Positions 1-7,889 of a DNA stretch of 64,000 bases are shown one piece after another (the first letter of the stretch is position 1; each line of letters begins with the position of its first letter). The DNA comes from Shewanella pealeana ATCC 700345. Its GTDB lineage: Bacteria > Pseudomonadota > Gammaproteobacteria > Enterobacterales > Shewanellaceae. The stretch is taken from positions 1,735,001 to 1,799,000 of the forward strand of contig NC_009901.1 in NCBI RefSeq assembly GCF_000018285.1, written 5' to 3'. A program made the translations under genes and the position numbers. The notes below the pieces were generated by a model that saw only the letters and a list, made by a program, of their open reading frames with translations, was not told the DNA's origin and searched no databases.

Positions 1-222
1 TCGCAAGCTCATTCACAGAACGCTGCGCTGACGGGAAAAGCTGGGAAAAGCAAAGACGAATAAGCAAAAGCTGTTGCTTTTTGGCTTTTGATTTTTCTAG
101 CAGGACGTAGTCCGTCCTCGGAGCGAAGCGTCCTAGGCCCTAGAACCTTTGCTTATTCTGTGAGCCTGCGAAGCGTCCTAGAACCTAGAAGCATAGCGCC
201 CTATAACCTAGCCCCTTCTTTT
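1..222. repeat. CCTAGG-type intergenic repeat, copy A (left part outside window)
   Basis: This is the right-hand part of a repeat family seen five times in the window. It holds the shared right block (a TTTGATTTTTCTAGCAG stretch, the small hairpin GGACGTAGTCC, then GTGAGCCTGCGAAGCGTCCTAG) and ends with a CCTAG...CCTTCTTT terminal motif. The last seven codons of the minus-strand ligase-like gene lie inside this end. The left end is outside the window. Confidence 0.75.
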
Positions 223-1448
223 AAAGCCACACCAACAACGACGAGCCCTGGCCAGAAAAGGTAGGCGAGGATCTCGAGGTTTTCACCGAAGGTATACATG
301 AAGAGTTGGAGGATCACCGCAACCGCTACAGCACTGAGGGCTGAGCTAAAGAGGGTCTTAAGTAATACAAGCAGGCTTACAAGTAACGGGATCGCTAGGG
401 CGATAGCGCCCACCACTCCCTTTACAAACAGTAGCCCATACCAAGTGTGATGCGAACCTATCGGCATATATTCTACTAAGTGCGGACCGCGCTCTACAAT
501 GCCATGCCCCCACACCACAGCCTCATTGGCCCAGCGTTCTAGGGCAATATTCGCCAGTTCTTGGCGTACACGGGTTGAGCCTGCTCGGGCAGCTTTAAAG
601 GCTTGCACGCTTTGCTGCATTTTGTCGATGACATACATTCCTGAAATCCCAAGCAGTATAAATAGAGGAGTCGCTGCGAAGTAAATCCATGGGGATCTAC
701 ACCAGCGGATAAACATAAAAAAGCCTGCTAGCAGCAGGTAGCACACTAAGGCCAGGCGCGACTGCGACAGTAAGATCATGCAGAAACTGCCTGCAATACC
801 ATAAAACTTAAATTGTTTAGATTTTTCTTGGATGGCAAAAGTAAAGAACAGATTGCCAAGCATTCCCAGAGCAGGTGCCCACGGGGTGAATAGTCGCCAT
901 CTTGGCAGACCACTCGCAGGATCGATTTCATAGAGACTGACGCTGAAAAACTCGGGGCCCGGGCCGCCAATGATACTCAATGGCGAGGTGTATAGAGTGC
1001 TGGGAAGACGAATAGCCCAAGCGAGTATGAAGACGGGTAACAAGATAAGTGTATGTTTACAGACGATACAGCAGGCGCGGTAAATAAGCTCTGGCCGGAT
1101 CTGTAGGCTGCCGAGTAATGGGAATATTGCTAATAGTGCCCAGCCTTTCGCCCAGCCAATACTCGACTTGATGAGTTTGGCTACGCCTAAATCGTGTGTT
1201 AGGTGGCCTATCACCAGTGTGAGTAGCATGACTGCCATCGCCACTAGCCAGCAGGTTTGTGTATTGCTGACGGTATAACGCTGCTTATCCAGCAGGACTC
1301 GCTTCACCATCCGCAGGAGTAATATCCATGCGATGACGGGGGCGACTAAATACATGGCGCCTAAAAGCCAAAACAGATAGGTACCAGTGATAGCGCGCCA
1401 GATGATTAACTCGTCAGAATTTTCTGGAGTATAGGTTTGCGGATCCAT
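201..1448 (-). CDS. O-antigen ligase/polymerase-like membrane protein (exopolysaccharide locus)
   Basis: A 415-residue polytopic inner-membrane protein with about ten to twelve hydrophobic segments and a larger periplasmic loop in the C-terminal half (about residues 290-345) containing a GHGIVERGPH stretch followed by SHHTWYG. This layout is typical of the Wzy/WaaL O-antigen ligase superfamily, which polymerises or transfers undecaprenyl-linked glycans in the periplasm. It overlaps the end of the upstream Wzz-like gene by 43 bases, so the two are probably translationally coupled. By position it corresponds to SypL in Vibrio syp loci. The C-terminal peptide (KEGARL) is encoded by the adjoining intergenic repeat. 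Polymerase versus ligase cannot be decided from sequence. The family call is fairly sure, the substrate unknown. Confidence 0.8.
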   Translation of the reverse strand: MDPQTYTPENSDELIIWRAITGTYLFWLLGAMYLVAPVIAWILLLRMVKRVLLDKQRYTVSNTQTCWLVAMAVMLLTLVIGHLTHDLGVAKLIKSSIGWAKGWALLAIFPLLGSLQIRPELIYRACCIVCKHTLILLPVFILAWAIRLPSTLYTSPLSIIGGPGPEFFSVSLYEIDPASGLPRWRLFTPWAPALGMLGNLFFTFAIQEKSKQFKFYGIAGSFCMILLSQSRLALVCYLLLAGFFMFIRWCRSPWIYFAATPLFILLGISGMYVIDKMQQSVQAFKAARAGSTRVRQELANIALERWANEAVVWGHGIVERGPHLVEYMPIGSHHTWYGLLFVKGVVGAIALAIPLLVSLLVLLKTLFSSALSAVAVAVILQLFMYTFGENLEILAYLFWPGLVVVGVALKEGARL

Positions 1449-2812
1449 AGCATTCCCATTCCTGCAACCAGTGAAATTGAAGCGGCAATACCGCCGACAA
1501 TGGCTAGCAGGGTGCGTAGATTGTCGGACTCTTCCGGCAATGTAGGCGCAGCCATTAGCTGTAGCAGCGGATAGGCTGCATAGATGTCGGCCTTTCCTAT
1601 GTCCATTTTTGCCAGTGCGGAAGTAAATACCGCAGTCGCGACTTGATGCTCTCGCTGCAGGCCTTCGAGTTTAGCTGCATCGTCATTGCTGTCATTGAAC
1701 CTATGATCCCAATCGTGGATCTGCTCGGACAGGGCATCAATTCGATGCCTAAGCCCCTCGGCTTTGGTGTTGAGTGACAGTAATTCCTGCATGAGTTGAG
1801 CGCGACCATCTAAGTCATCTGCCGATAACATCAACATCAGACGTTTATTGTTATAACCGAGCAGTACCTTGCAGCGGCGGCTCAGTGCATTGAGTACCGA
1901 TTTTTGCTCATCTTGCAGGGTGACCACTTTGGGGTGGCGCTTGCCAAAACGACTGCGGTATTCGGCTAAGGTGGCTGTTACATTGGTATAGCTGATCAGC
2001 AGTTGCTGGAATAGCTGATCATTTTTGAGCGTCAACAATCCCGCTGCCTGTTTTGGCGTTAGGCTTAAATGGATCTCGAGCATCTTTTGGCTGGCTTTCA
2101 CACCTTGTAGCTCAGAGACTAAATTGACCTTGTTATGTCTCAGTCTCTCCATGGTCAAGGCGAGCTCTTTAAACTGATCGAGTGACACAAGGCCGTGTAT
2201 CGATTGAAATTCGAGTAATTTCTGTTGGGTTAAACTGACTTTATTAGCAAAAGTAGCCATGCCAACGCGAATAGCATCTTCACGTTGCTCAATTTCATCA
2301 CGACGTAACTGTGCCAGTAATGCTTGTAAGCTGTGATAATGGGCCCACGCTTTTTGCTGTGCAGCCTTGGCTGTTGTTGCCTTGATACTAAACTGCATCA
2401 GTCCCGTTTGATTAGGCATCTTCAACTTTGGCGTGCCAAACTCGCTTGCCTTTAGGTGTAGTGTCTTAGCGGCGGCATTGATAAGGGTCTTGCTCATTGA
2501 AATTGACTTGTAGTTAACTCTTGGATCGATTGCGCTACTGGCGTAGGGGGAGGTGGTTGAGCTATTGGCTTGCCCCACACTGTCTAGACTGACTAAGGCT
2601 CCAGCCCCAGCTCCTGGAAGTATTAGAGTCCAATTACTGAGGTAGCGGTCTGGACTTAAGGTTGTAAATAACAAGACCAGAAACCAGATCAGCAGTAATA
2701 GCAGCGATGTGACAACCAGATAGGCATGCTTTCTCTTTTTTGCTGATAGCTGACTGCCATTTACAATGTAGTGCTTTAGCCATAGAAGAGGTCTGTAGGA
2801 GTGTTTAGTCAT
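1406..2812 (-). CDS. Wzz/GumC-like polysaccharide chain-length determinant
   Basis: A 468-residue protein with one membrane segment near residues 30-52, a long periplasmic region rich in heptad-like helices (about 150-400), and a second membrane segment near 435-457 followed by a short basic tail. This is the polysaccharide co-polymerase architecture that sets glycan chain length and bridges polymerase and export pore. No Walker A or tyrosine-kinase domain is present, so it is not a full Wzc. The start has an AGGAGG Shine-Dalgarno sequence six bases upstream. It lies 27 bases after the Wza-like gene and overlaps the ligase-like gene, consistent with one operon. SypO/SypD-like proteins are the closest functional analogues I can name. 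Confidence 0.8.
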   Translation of the reverse strand: MTKHSYRPLLWLKHYIVNGSQLSAKKRKHAYLVVTSLLLLLIWFLVLLFTTLSPDRYLSNWTLILPGAGAGALVSLDSVGQANSSTTSPYASSAIDPRVNYKSISMSKTLINAAAKTLHLKASEFGTPKLKMPNQTGLMQFSIKATTAKAAQQKAWAHYHSLQALLAQLRRDEIEQREDAIRVGMATFANKVSLTQQKLLEFQSIHGLVSLDQFKELALTMERLRHNKVNLVSELQGVKASQKMLEIHLSLTPKQAAGLLTLKNDQLFQQLLISYTNVTATLAEYRSRFGKRHPKVVTLQDEQKSVLNALSRRCKVLLGYNNKRLMLMLSADDLDGRAQLMQELLSLNTKAEGLRHRIDALSEQIHDWDHRFNDSNDDAAKLEGLQREHQVATAVFTSALAKMDIGKADIYAAYPLLQLMAAPTLPEESDNLRTLLAIVGGIAASISLVAGMGMLWIRKPILQKILTS

Positions 2813-2839
2813 TGTCGGCCTCCTATAAGCATTTTTGTT

Positions 2840-4147
2840 TTACAGCAACTCAAGAAGAGTCGCTGGAACAAGCACCTCAGTAATGGTGCGTGCGATTTCT
2901 CGGATATTGGTGACACGAGAGTCGTAACAAGCGATGCCATCTCCAGGCATTAATATTGGGTTCATGCCTGTTTCCCAAGAATGTCTGATCAAACTATCCA
3001 TTGAGCGTTCAACCACATCGACTTGAGCGGTTAATGGATTCTTGGTGATCAGTAGCAAGTAGCGACTGGCATTAGTAGACTGCGCGCCGCCGACACAGTT
3101 TGCGGCTATAGCACCGCTTAACAGGCGAGTACCGTAAGGAAAGCGAGTTGCGTCGGTGTCAACGGCAGATTGGGCGTTACTCGAAGCGGGTTGGGTCAAG
3201 TTCGATATGAACACCCGAATACCCGGTGCGGTAATTTGCGATGGCCGAGCGAGGGCGTCATCGAAGTAATCGTGTTGCGGTACGTGGATATGATCCCCTG
3301 ACATTAATGTTATTCGTGGTACTGGGTAGCCGTGGATCACACCGGATAAATCGAGAGTAAAACTATGTTGACCTCTTATCACCGTAATGGCCGATATATC
3401 CGCATCGGGACGCACTCCGCCAGATGCTCTTAGCGCCGCCTCGATAGTACGTTGATCTGCCTGATCGCCGCTGTGGTCACCGTCATCGTCGATGATCTCA
3501 ATGTCTGATTTTTTATTGATCTGATGTTGCCCCGGCTCAAATACTCCACCAGATACCGTGATTTCGACCGGTGCCCACTTTAATGGAGTAATGCTCAGGC
3601 GGGCGCTGTTTTTAAGCATAAACTCCTCATCGACTAGGTATTGCTCAATTGTGTTTGTTAACTGGGAAATATTTAAGCCTTTTGCATGGATAGGCTCTAA
3701 GTAGGGGAGATAGATATAGCCGTCATTGTTAACTTCAACATCACCGCTGAACTCTTCTCCGTTAAACACTCGGATCTTGAGCTTATCACCCACGGATAAA
3801 CGAATATGTTGCGGTTGGTGTAGTGGCTGCTGCGCTTGCCCGGCGTACATCAACCAAGTGTTTCCCATAAGATTAGTTGGGGCTTGAGGGGCAATATTCA
3901 TCGCCTGAGCAGATTTATTGCTGCGCATATAAGGCGTATCGCGATCATAGAAGTGGCACTGAGTCATGTTGTCATCACTGTTGCCAGCACAGATTACCGC
4001 TTTTTCAGGACGATGCGGGGTGACGCAAGCCGTTAGCAGCAATAAAGACAGACAGATGCTCATCACAAGGGCAAAAGCCTTGTAGGCTTTACCTGCTTGG
4101 CAGTGCATCTTTTGAGTTGTGAACAGTATGCCGTGAATATGACCCAT
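2840..4147 (-). CDS. Wza-like polysaccharide export (OPX) lipoprotein
   Basis: A 435-residue outer-membrane polysaccharide export protein. The N-terminus has a hydrophobic signal ending in a lipobox LLTAC (Cys41), so it should be a lipoprotein. A Poly_export domain follows (about residues 110-195, with RLSVGDKLKIRVF), then SLBB-like segments (about 195-300 with an FTLDLSGV/GDHIHVP pattern, and a later one ending MPGDGIACYD). It would form the translocon that carries polysaccharide across the outer membrane together with the Wzz-like protein encoded next to it. The chosen start has AGGG eight bases upstream. Starting at Met14 would give a more typical signal length but has a poorer ribosome site. 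An acidic stretch (DIEIIDDDGDHSGD) near residue 215 is unusual and may be a loop. Confidence 0.85.
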   Translation of the reverse strand: MGHIHGILFTTQKMHCQAGKAYKAFALVMSICLSLLLLTACVTPHRPEKAVICAGNSDDNMTQCHFYDRDTPYMRSNKSAQAMNIAPQAPTNLMGNTWLMYAGQAQQPLHQPQHIRLSVGDKLKIRVFNGEEFSGDVEVNNDGYIYLPYLEPIHAKGLNISQLTNTIEQYLVDEEFMLKNSARLSITPLKWAPVEITVSGGVFEPGQHQINKKSDIEIIDDDGDHSGDQADQRTIEAALRASGGVRPDADISAITVIRGQHSFTLDLSGVIHGYPVPRITLMSGDHIHVPQHDYFDDALARPSQITAPGIRVFISNLTQPASSNAQSAVDTDATRFPYGTRLLSGAIAANCVGGAQSTNASRYLLLITKNPLTAQVDVVERSMDSLIRHSWETGMNPILMPGDGIACYDSRVTNIREIARTITEVLVPATLLELL

Positions 4148-4158
4148 AGTCGTGTCCC

Positions 4159-4524
4159 TTACTGCGCTGCTTGCTCGTTAGTCAGCTCATTGCAGATGTA
4201 GTCTATTGCCGCGGTTTCGTCTTCATAGATAGCGAAGATCTGATGTAACCGAGTCAATTCAATGAGTGAGCGTACACCAGCCGTTGGAGAGAGTAATACG
4301 ATTTCACCATTGACTTTTTCAACTCGCTTTAAGGCTGAGATAAGCACTGACAGACCACTAGAATCGATATATTCGACCTTGTGTAGGTCAATTATGAGTT
4401 GGCTCATCCCAGCGTCTATTTGTTGTAAGATCGCCGCTCTGAGCGTGGGAGTTTGTGTCATTATGACCTCAACAGGCAGAGTGATTTTACAGGCATTATT
4501 TTGTGCTAATTGAGAGAAAGTCAT
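4159..4524 (-). CDS. STAS-domain anti-anti-sigma-factor-like protein (SypA/SpoIIAA type)
   Basis: A 121-residue single STAS domain. The segment VEYIDSSGLSVLISAL (about residues 50-65) matches the phosphorylated-serine loop of SpoIIAA, RsbV and SypA, where a Ser is phosphorylated by an HPK-like kinase and dephosphorylated by a PP2C phosphatase. Here both partners are encoded just upstream on the same strand (RsbW-like kinase and response-regulator phosphatase), separated by an intergenic repeat. The gene is 11 bases before the Wza-like gene and is therefore the first gene of the polysaccharide operon. An AGGA ribosome site is seven bases before the ATG, and a sigma-54 promoter lies about 115 bases upstream. 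The partner-switching role is inferred from domains and neighbours. Confidence 0.85.
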   Translation of the reverse strand: MTFSQLAQNNACKITLPVEVIMTQTPTLRAAILQQIDAGMSQLIIDLHKVEYIDSSGLSVLISALKRVEKVNGEIVLLSPTAGVRSLIELTRLHQIFAIYEDETAAIDYICNELTNEQAAQ

Positions 4525-4641
4525 ATTGCCGTCCTTAAAAATGCACTGGGCATTTTGTTTGGTTATCTGAATTGTTACTGGAGCTTGTTGAGCTGCTATT
4601 CACTGACTGTTTTTGCTTATCTTCTTACTTATATTATGCAT

Positions 4642-4657
4642 TGCAACTCTAAGGCCA
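4642..4657 (-). promoter_or_regulatory. Sigma-54 promoter of the STAS/polysaccharide operon
   Basis: Read on the minus strand the site is TGGCCTTAGAGTTGCA, which fits the TGGC-N7-TTGCW consensus with GG and GC dinucleotides exactly ten bases apart. It lies about 115 bases upstream of the STAS gene. A LuxO/SypG-like sigma-54 activator is encoded 7 kb away. Confidence 0.7.
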
Positions 4658-4737
4658 AGTTTTATCCTGTTGTATTTAATGGGTTTTAGTGGTTTTTAGT
4701 CGGCGGGTACGTTTGCTTGTTGGCTGTCTTCTTTATT

Positions 4738-5209
4738 TGCGATGCAAAATGGGAAAAGCAGGGGGAAAGGTCGAGAAGGTCGCTTTGCTTCGAGGTTCTA
4801 GGACCTAGGAAAAGCAAAGGCGATTAAAGCTGAGACGGCAAAGCTAACAGAACCGAAATAAGCTGGGATGGAAAAGCGGAACGGCTTGCAGCCTTACGGT
4901 AAACGGAACGTTCGCAAGCTCACTGACGGAACGCTGTACTTTACGAAAAAGCTAAAAAGAAGGTTCTAGGTCCTAGGGAAAGCAGGTTCTAGGGAAGACC
5001 CAAGACGGTTAAAAGCCGGAACAAGCTAAGACGGAAGAGCCGAGAGTAACAGAGATAAAAAGCAAAATCTGGGAAGACCAATAAGCTTTAAGGTGGTGCC
5101 TGTTTCGCTTTTGATTTCCTAGCAGCGAAGCGTCCTCGCAGTGAGCTTGCGAACGTCCTAGGTCCTAGGTCCTAGTACCTTCTTTAAACCTAGTACCTTC
5201 TTTTAAACC
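4738..5209. repeat. CCTAGG-type intergenic repeat, copy B
   Basis: Longest copy of the family, filling most of the 600-base gap between the STAS gene and the RsbW-like gene. It contains AGGTTCTAGGACCTAGG twice in variant form, the hairpin GGCTTGCAGCC followed by TTACGG and AACGTTCGCAAGCTCACTGACGG, and the right block with GCAGTGAGCTTGCGAACG. It ends in a tandem of two CCTAGTACCTTCTTT termini that adjoin the stop codon of the RsbW-like gene. The repeated left block suggests an internal duplication or two fused copies. Confidence 0.8.
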
Positions 5210-5592
5210 GCAATACTAAATTGCAAATGGGTACCCGCAACGGTTTCTTGTATACGAACCCTGTCCATCCAATTATTGATGATCCAAAGGCCTCTCCCAG
5301 ATGTTGCGTTGGCTGGGGGACAATCTGTTGGGGCTGTTTGGGGCTGCATAGGTGAGTTATCGAGTAGATCGATGACAATTTGTTGATGATCACAGTGCAG
5401 AATGATGATCAGAGAATTTAGTTTGGGGGCTGCATGGGTAAAAACGTTGGAGACAGCCTCCAAAACGCAAGTAATGACCTTGAATCGCTTGGTATCGGAC
5501 ACCTGATTTTGCAGCATAAATTGCTCTATTTCTCTGCTTATGGAGTGTTTTGCCATAATATTTCTATCGAGGTTAAACTGTAGGCTATTCAT
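5203..5592 (-). CDS. RsbW/SpoIIAB-like anti-sigma serine kinase (HATPase_c domain)
   Basis: A 129-residue protein that is essentially one GHKL ATPase domain. The N box is visible as EAVSNVFTHA (about residues 46-55), the G1 region as DLLDNSP (about 75-81) and the G2 region as SGRGLWIINNWMD (about 98-110). These features match small serine kinases that phosphorylate STAS partners and in other bacteria also bind sigma factors or other targets. It lies 15 bases downstream of the phosphatase gene, so the two are co-transcribed. In Vibrio SypE the kinase and phosphatase activities are one protein; here they are separate. The TAA stop lies exactly at the start of the intergenic repeat. The target besides the STAS protein is unknown. 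Confidence 0.8.
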   Translation of the reverse strand: MNSLQFNLDRNIMAKHSISREIEQFMLQNQVSDTKRFKVITCVLEAVSNVFTHAAPKLNSLIIILHCDHQQIVIDLLDNSPMQPQTAPTDCPPANATSGRGLWIINNWMDRVRIQETVAGTHLQFSIAV

Positions 5593-5607
5593 AGTGTTTC
5601 CTTACAT

Positions 5608-6831
5608 TTAAGAATCACAATGGGCTAAGTGAGTTGTGGTTGAGATTAGCATCAGAGAGATATCGTCCTGAGCTTGTTTTTCTTGCCAAAGCTCAGTGCT
5701 ATAGCTGAGATAGTGCAATAACTTTTCTGCAGGTAGCTCTCTGGCATCACTGATATTTTTCAGTAGTTTTGCTAAGCCAAAACTACCAAATTTACTGTTG
5801 CGACATTCATAAATGCCATCAGAATAGAGCAGTAGCTGCTCTTCTTTCTCTAAGGTGAAATGTTGGCTGTGGTAACTGTGCTGTTTGTTGATGCCAATTG
5901 GTAGCTGTGATCCAAGGTGGTTATCATCGACAAATCTAGCGCCTTGTGGGCCCACTATGATAGGAGAGGGGTGCCCAGCGTTGATAATCTCAACCTCTCC
6001 GCTGTTAGTGTCTGCGATGCCAATAAGTAGTGTTGCAAAGCGTCCACACTGCTCTGGGTCGTCAAACTCTCGATTGAGTTTGTTAGTTATCTGTGCCAAA
6101 TCAAGTGACTGCCAAATTTGCTGGCTGCTAGATAAGTGGTGCGCTAGGGTAAAGCTTAGCATCGATGCCGCCGTACCATGACCGCTGACATCCAATAGGT
6201 AAAAGCCGATATGCTGCTTGTCGATATTGAAGCATTGGAACAGATCGCCTGCGAGATCTTGGGCTGGTTTAAATTCCGTTGTGACTCGCCAGCCTTGGCT
6301 TAAATCTGAGTTCTTGGGAAGTAGAGCGCGTTGCAGCTGAGCGGCGAGAGACAGGTCATGTTTAAGATTATTAAGGTAACCTTGCTCTTTTAGCAGCATA
6401 TTATTGAGCGCTTGATTGTGACTTTCTAATTTCTGTTGCATCGCGATGATCCGTAAGCCTGCAAGAATTCTTACTTTCAGGACGCCGCTATGAAAGGGCT
6501 TTGCAATAAAGTCATCGGCGCCAGATTCGATCCCTTCTATTAGATGAGCATTCTGGCTATTACCCGTGAGTAATATGGTATATGGCGAGCAAGGCATTGA
6601 TTTTATAGTTTTACATAGCTCAATACCGCTGATCTTAGGCATCATCCAATCGGTGATCACCATGTCGACATGCTCACGCTGAAGCAGTTCTATGGCCTCT
6701 TGGGCATTAGAAAAACCTTGAGCCGTAAACCCCATTGACTCGAGTAAAGTCAGTAGCAAACAACGCTCGCTATAGCAGTCTTCTACGACGATGATTTTAT
6801 GCTGGCTGATGAGCTTCAATGTTAAAGGCAT
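5608..6831 (-). CDS. Response regulator with PP2C/SpoIIE-type phosphatase output
   Basis: About 407 residues. An N-terminal receiver domain has the acidic pair at residues 19-20, the phospho-acceptor Asp63 in VITDWMMP and a KPF lysine near residue 112 (numbered from the first possible Met). A linker helix follows and then a SpoIIE/RsbU-type PP2C domain (about 180-400) with motifs AGDLFQCF, LLDVSGHGTAASMLS, NAGHPSP and LLLYSDGIYECRN. It should dephosphorylate the STAS protein under control of a histidine kinase. I chose the second ATG because AGGAGG is eight bases upstream of it; the first ATG would be only two bases from the same site. A near-consensus sigma-54 promoter lies about 50 bases upstream. 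The kinase feeding it is probably the hybrid kinase encoded divergently, by inference only. Confidence 0.85.
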   Translation of the reverse strand: MPLTLKLISQHKIIVVEDCYSERCLLLTLLESMGFTAQGFSNAQEAIELLQREHVDMVITDWMMPKISGIELCKTIKSMPCSPYTILLTGNSQNAHLIEGIESGADDFIAKPFHSGVLKVRILAGLRIIAMQQKLESHNQALNNMLLKEQGYLNNLKHDLSLAAQLQRALLPKNSDLSQGWRVTTEFKPAQDLAGDLFQCFNIDKQHIGFYLLDVSGHGTAASMLSFTLAHHLSSSQQIWQSLDLAQITNKLNREFDDPEQCGRFATLLIGIADTNSGEVEIINAGHPSPIIVGPQGARFVDDNHLGSQLPIGINKQHSYHSQHFTLEKEEQLLLYSDGIYECRNSKFGSFGLAKLLKNISDARELPAEKLLHYLSYSTELWQEKQAQDDISLMLISTTTHLAHCDS

Positions 6832-6881
6832 TGTCATAGCCTCCTCTTGTTATCGGTCGTTTCAGGGGTACTTTGTAATAA

Positions 6882-6897
6882 AGCAAACTCTGTGCCA
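6882..6897 (-). promoter_or_regulatory. Sigma-54 promoter of the phosphatase/RsbW operon
   Basis: Minus-strand reading is TGGCACAGAGTTTGCT, an almost perfect match to TGGCAC-N5-TTGCT with correct GG-N10-GC spacing. It lies about 50 bases before the phosphatase start codon and shares the GAGTTTGC or GAGTTGC core with the promoter of the STAS operon. Confidence 0.8.
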
Positions 6898-6966
6898 GAC
6901 AAATGAAAATATTTATTTCTGTTTTAGGTTCACTCAACTGACCAGTAAATCAAGCCTTTAGGATTT

Positions 6967-6982
6967 TGGTATAGATATTGCT
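6967..6982 (+). promoter_or_regulatory. Possible sigma-54 promoter of the PhnD-like/hybrid-kinase operon
   Basis: The sequence TGGTATAGATATTGCT has the invariant GG-N10-GC spacing with one departure from TGGC at the -24 element. It would start transcription about 30 bases before the PhnD-like start codon. It is weaker than the two minus-strand sites and is supported mainly by the company it keeps. Confidence 0.45.
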
Positions 6983-7025
6983 GAGATTAACTCATGGACT
7001 TCAGCTGAAACGGGGAGTGAATGTG

Positions 7026-7889
7026 ATGTCTACCCTTAAATCCTTTACTAAAGTGCTTGTTCTATATTGGTTTATATTGATACCTAGTTATAGTTCGGCA
7101 ACGGCTATTGCTAGCATAGAGCCTAAGGTGCTGACCTTTGGTGTGGTGCCGCAGCAGGCGGCGAGTGTGTTAGCCAAGGTCTGGGCGCCAGTGCTCGCTG
7201 AACTGTCGCAAAACGCGAATGTTGAATTGCAATTTGCAACTGCGCGAGATATTCCCACCTTTGAGCAGCGTTTGGCTCAGGGGGAATATGATATTGCCTA
7301 TATGAACCCCTATCATTTTACGGTATTTCACGAATCCCCTGGTTATCTTGCGTTAGCAAAAGAGCAAGATAAGTATTTAAGAGGCCTGATTGTTGTACGT
7401 AAAGAGTCACCTATATCCGCGCTGACAGAGCTTGATGGCAAATCGTTTGCCTTTCCTGCCCCGGCGGCGTTTGCTGCGAGTGTGATCCCCAGAGCTATTT
7501 TGAAACAGCAAGGCGTTGTTCACAGTACTAAGTACGTCGGCTCCCATGACTCTGTTTATCTTGCTGTCGCTCAAGGACTTGTCGATGCTGGTGGCGGGGT
7601 GGGGCGTACCTTCAAAAATATGGATACGGATGTGACAAAACAATTAAAGGTCCTATGGCGAACGCCCGGTTACACTCCCCATGCTATCGCCACTCATCCC
7701 CGTGTTTCTCAGGAACTACGCGAAGTATTGTTAACTCAGTTACAGGCTCTATCTAGCACGAGTAAAGGTCGAGCCCTGTTAGACGGTCTAGGCTTCAAAG
7801 CAATGGAAGCTGCGCAAAGTAGTGATTGGGATGATGTGCGTGCGTTATCTTTAAGTGAGCTAGACGAGCCGTTAAAGGAGAGTAACTAG
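7026..7889 (+). CDS. PhnD-like periplasmic substrate-binding protein (sensor partner)
   Basis: About 287 residues: a signal peptide (first 25 or so residues, ending near SSATA) and a phosphate/phosphite/phosphonate-type binding domain (PhnD family) with motifs LTFGVVPQQ, YDIAYMNPYHF, DGKSFAFPAPAAFAAS and a VDAGGGV stretch. No ABC permease or ATPase is nearby. The stop overlaps the start of a hybrid histidine kinase by one base. Solo PhnD-like proteins paired with kinases are known as sensory accessories, so it probably presents a ligand to that kinase, which has a periplasmic loop. ATG at this position has GGGGAG eight bases upstream; upstream in-frame codons lack that. The ligand cannot be told from sequence. 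Confidence 0.8.
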   Translation: MSTLKSFTKVLVLYWFILIPSYSSATAIASIEPKVLTFGVVPQQAASVLAKVWAPVLAELSQNANVELQFATARDIPTFEQRLAQGEYDIAYMNPYHFTVFHESPGYLALAKEQDKYLRGLIVVRKESPISALTELDGKSFAFPAPAAFAASVIPRAILKQQGVVHSTKYVGSHDSVYLAVAQGLVDAGGGVGRTFKNMDTDVTKQLKVLWRTPGYTPHAIATHPRVSQELREVLLTQLQALSSTSKGRALLDGLGFKAMEAAQSSDWDDVRALSLSELDEPLKESN

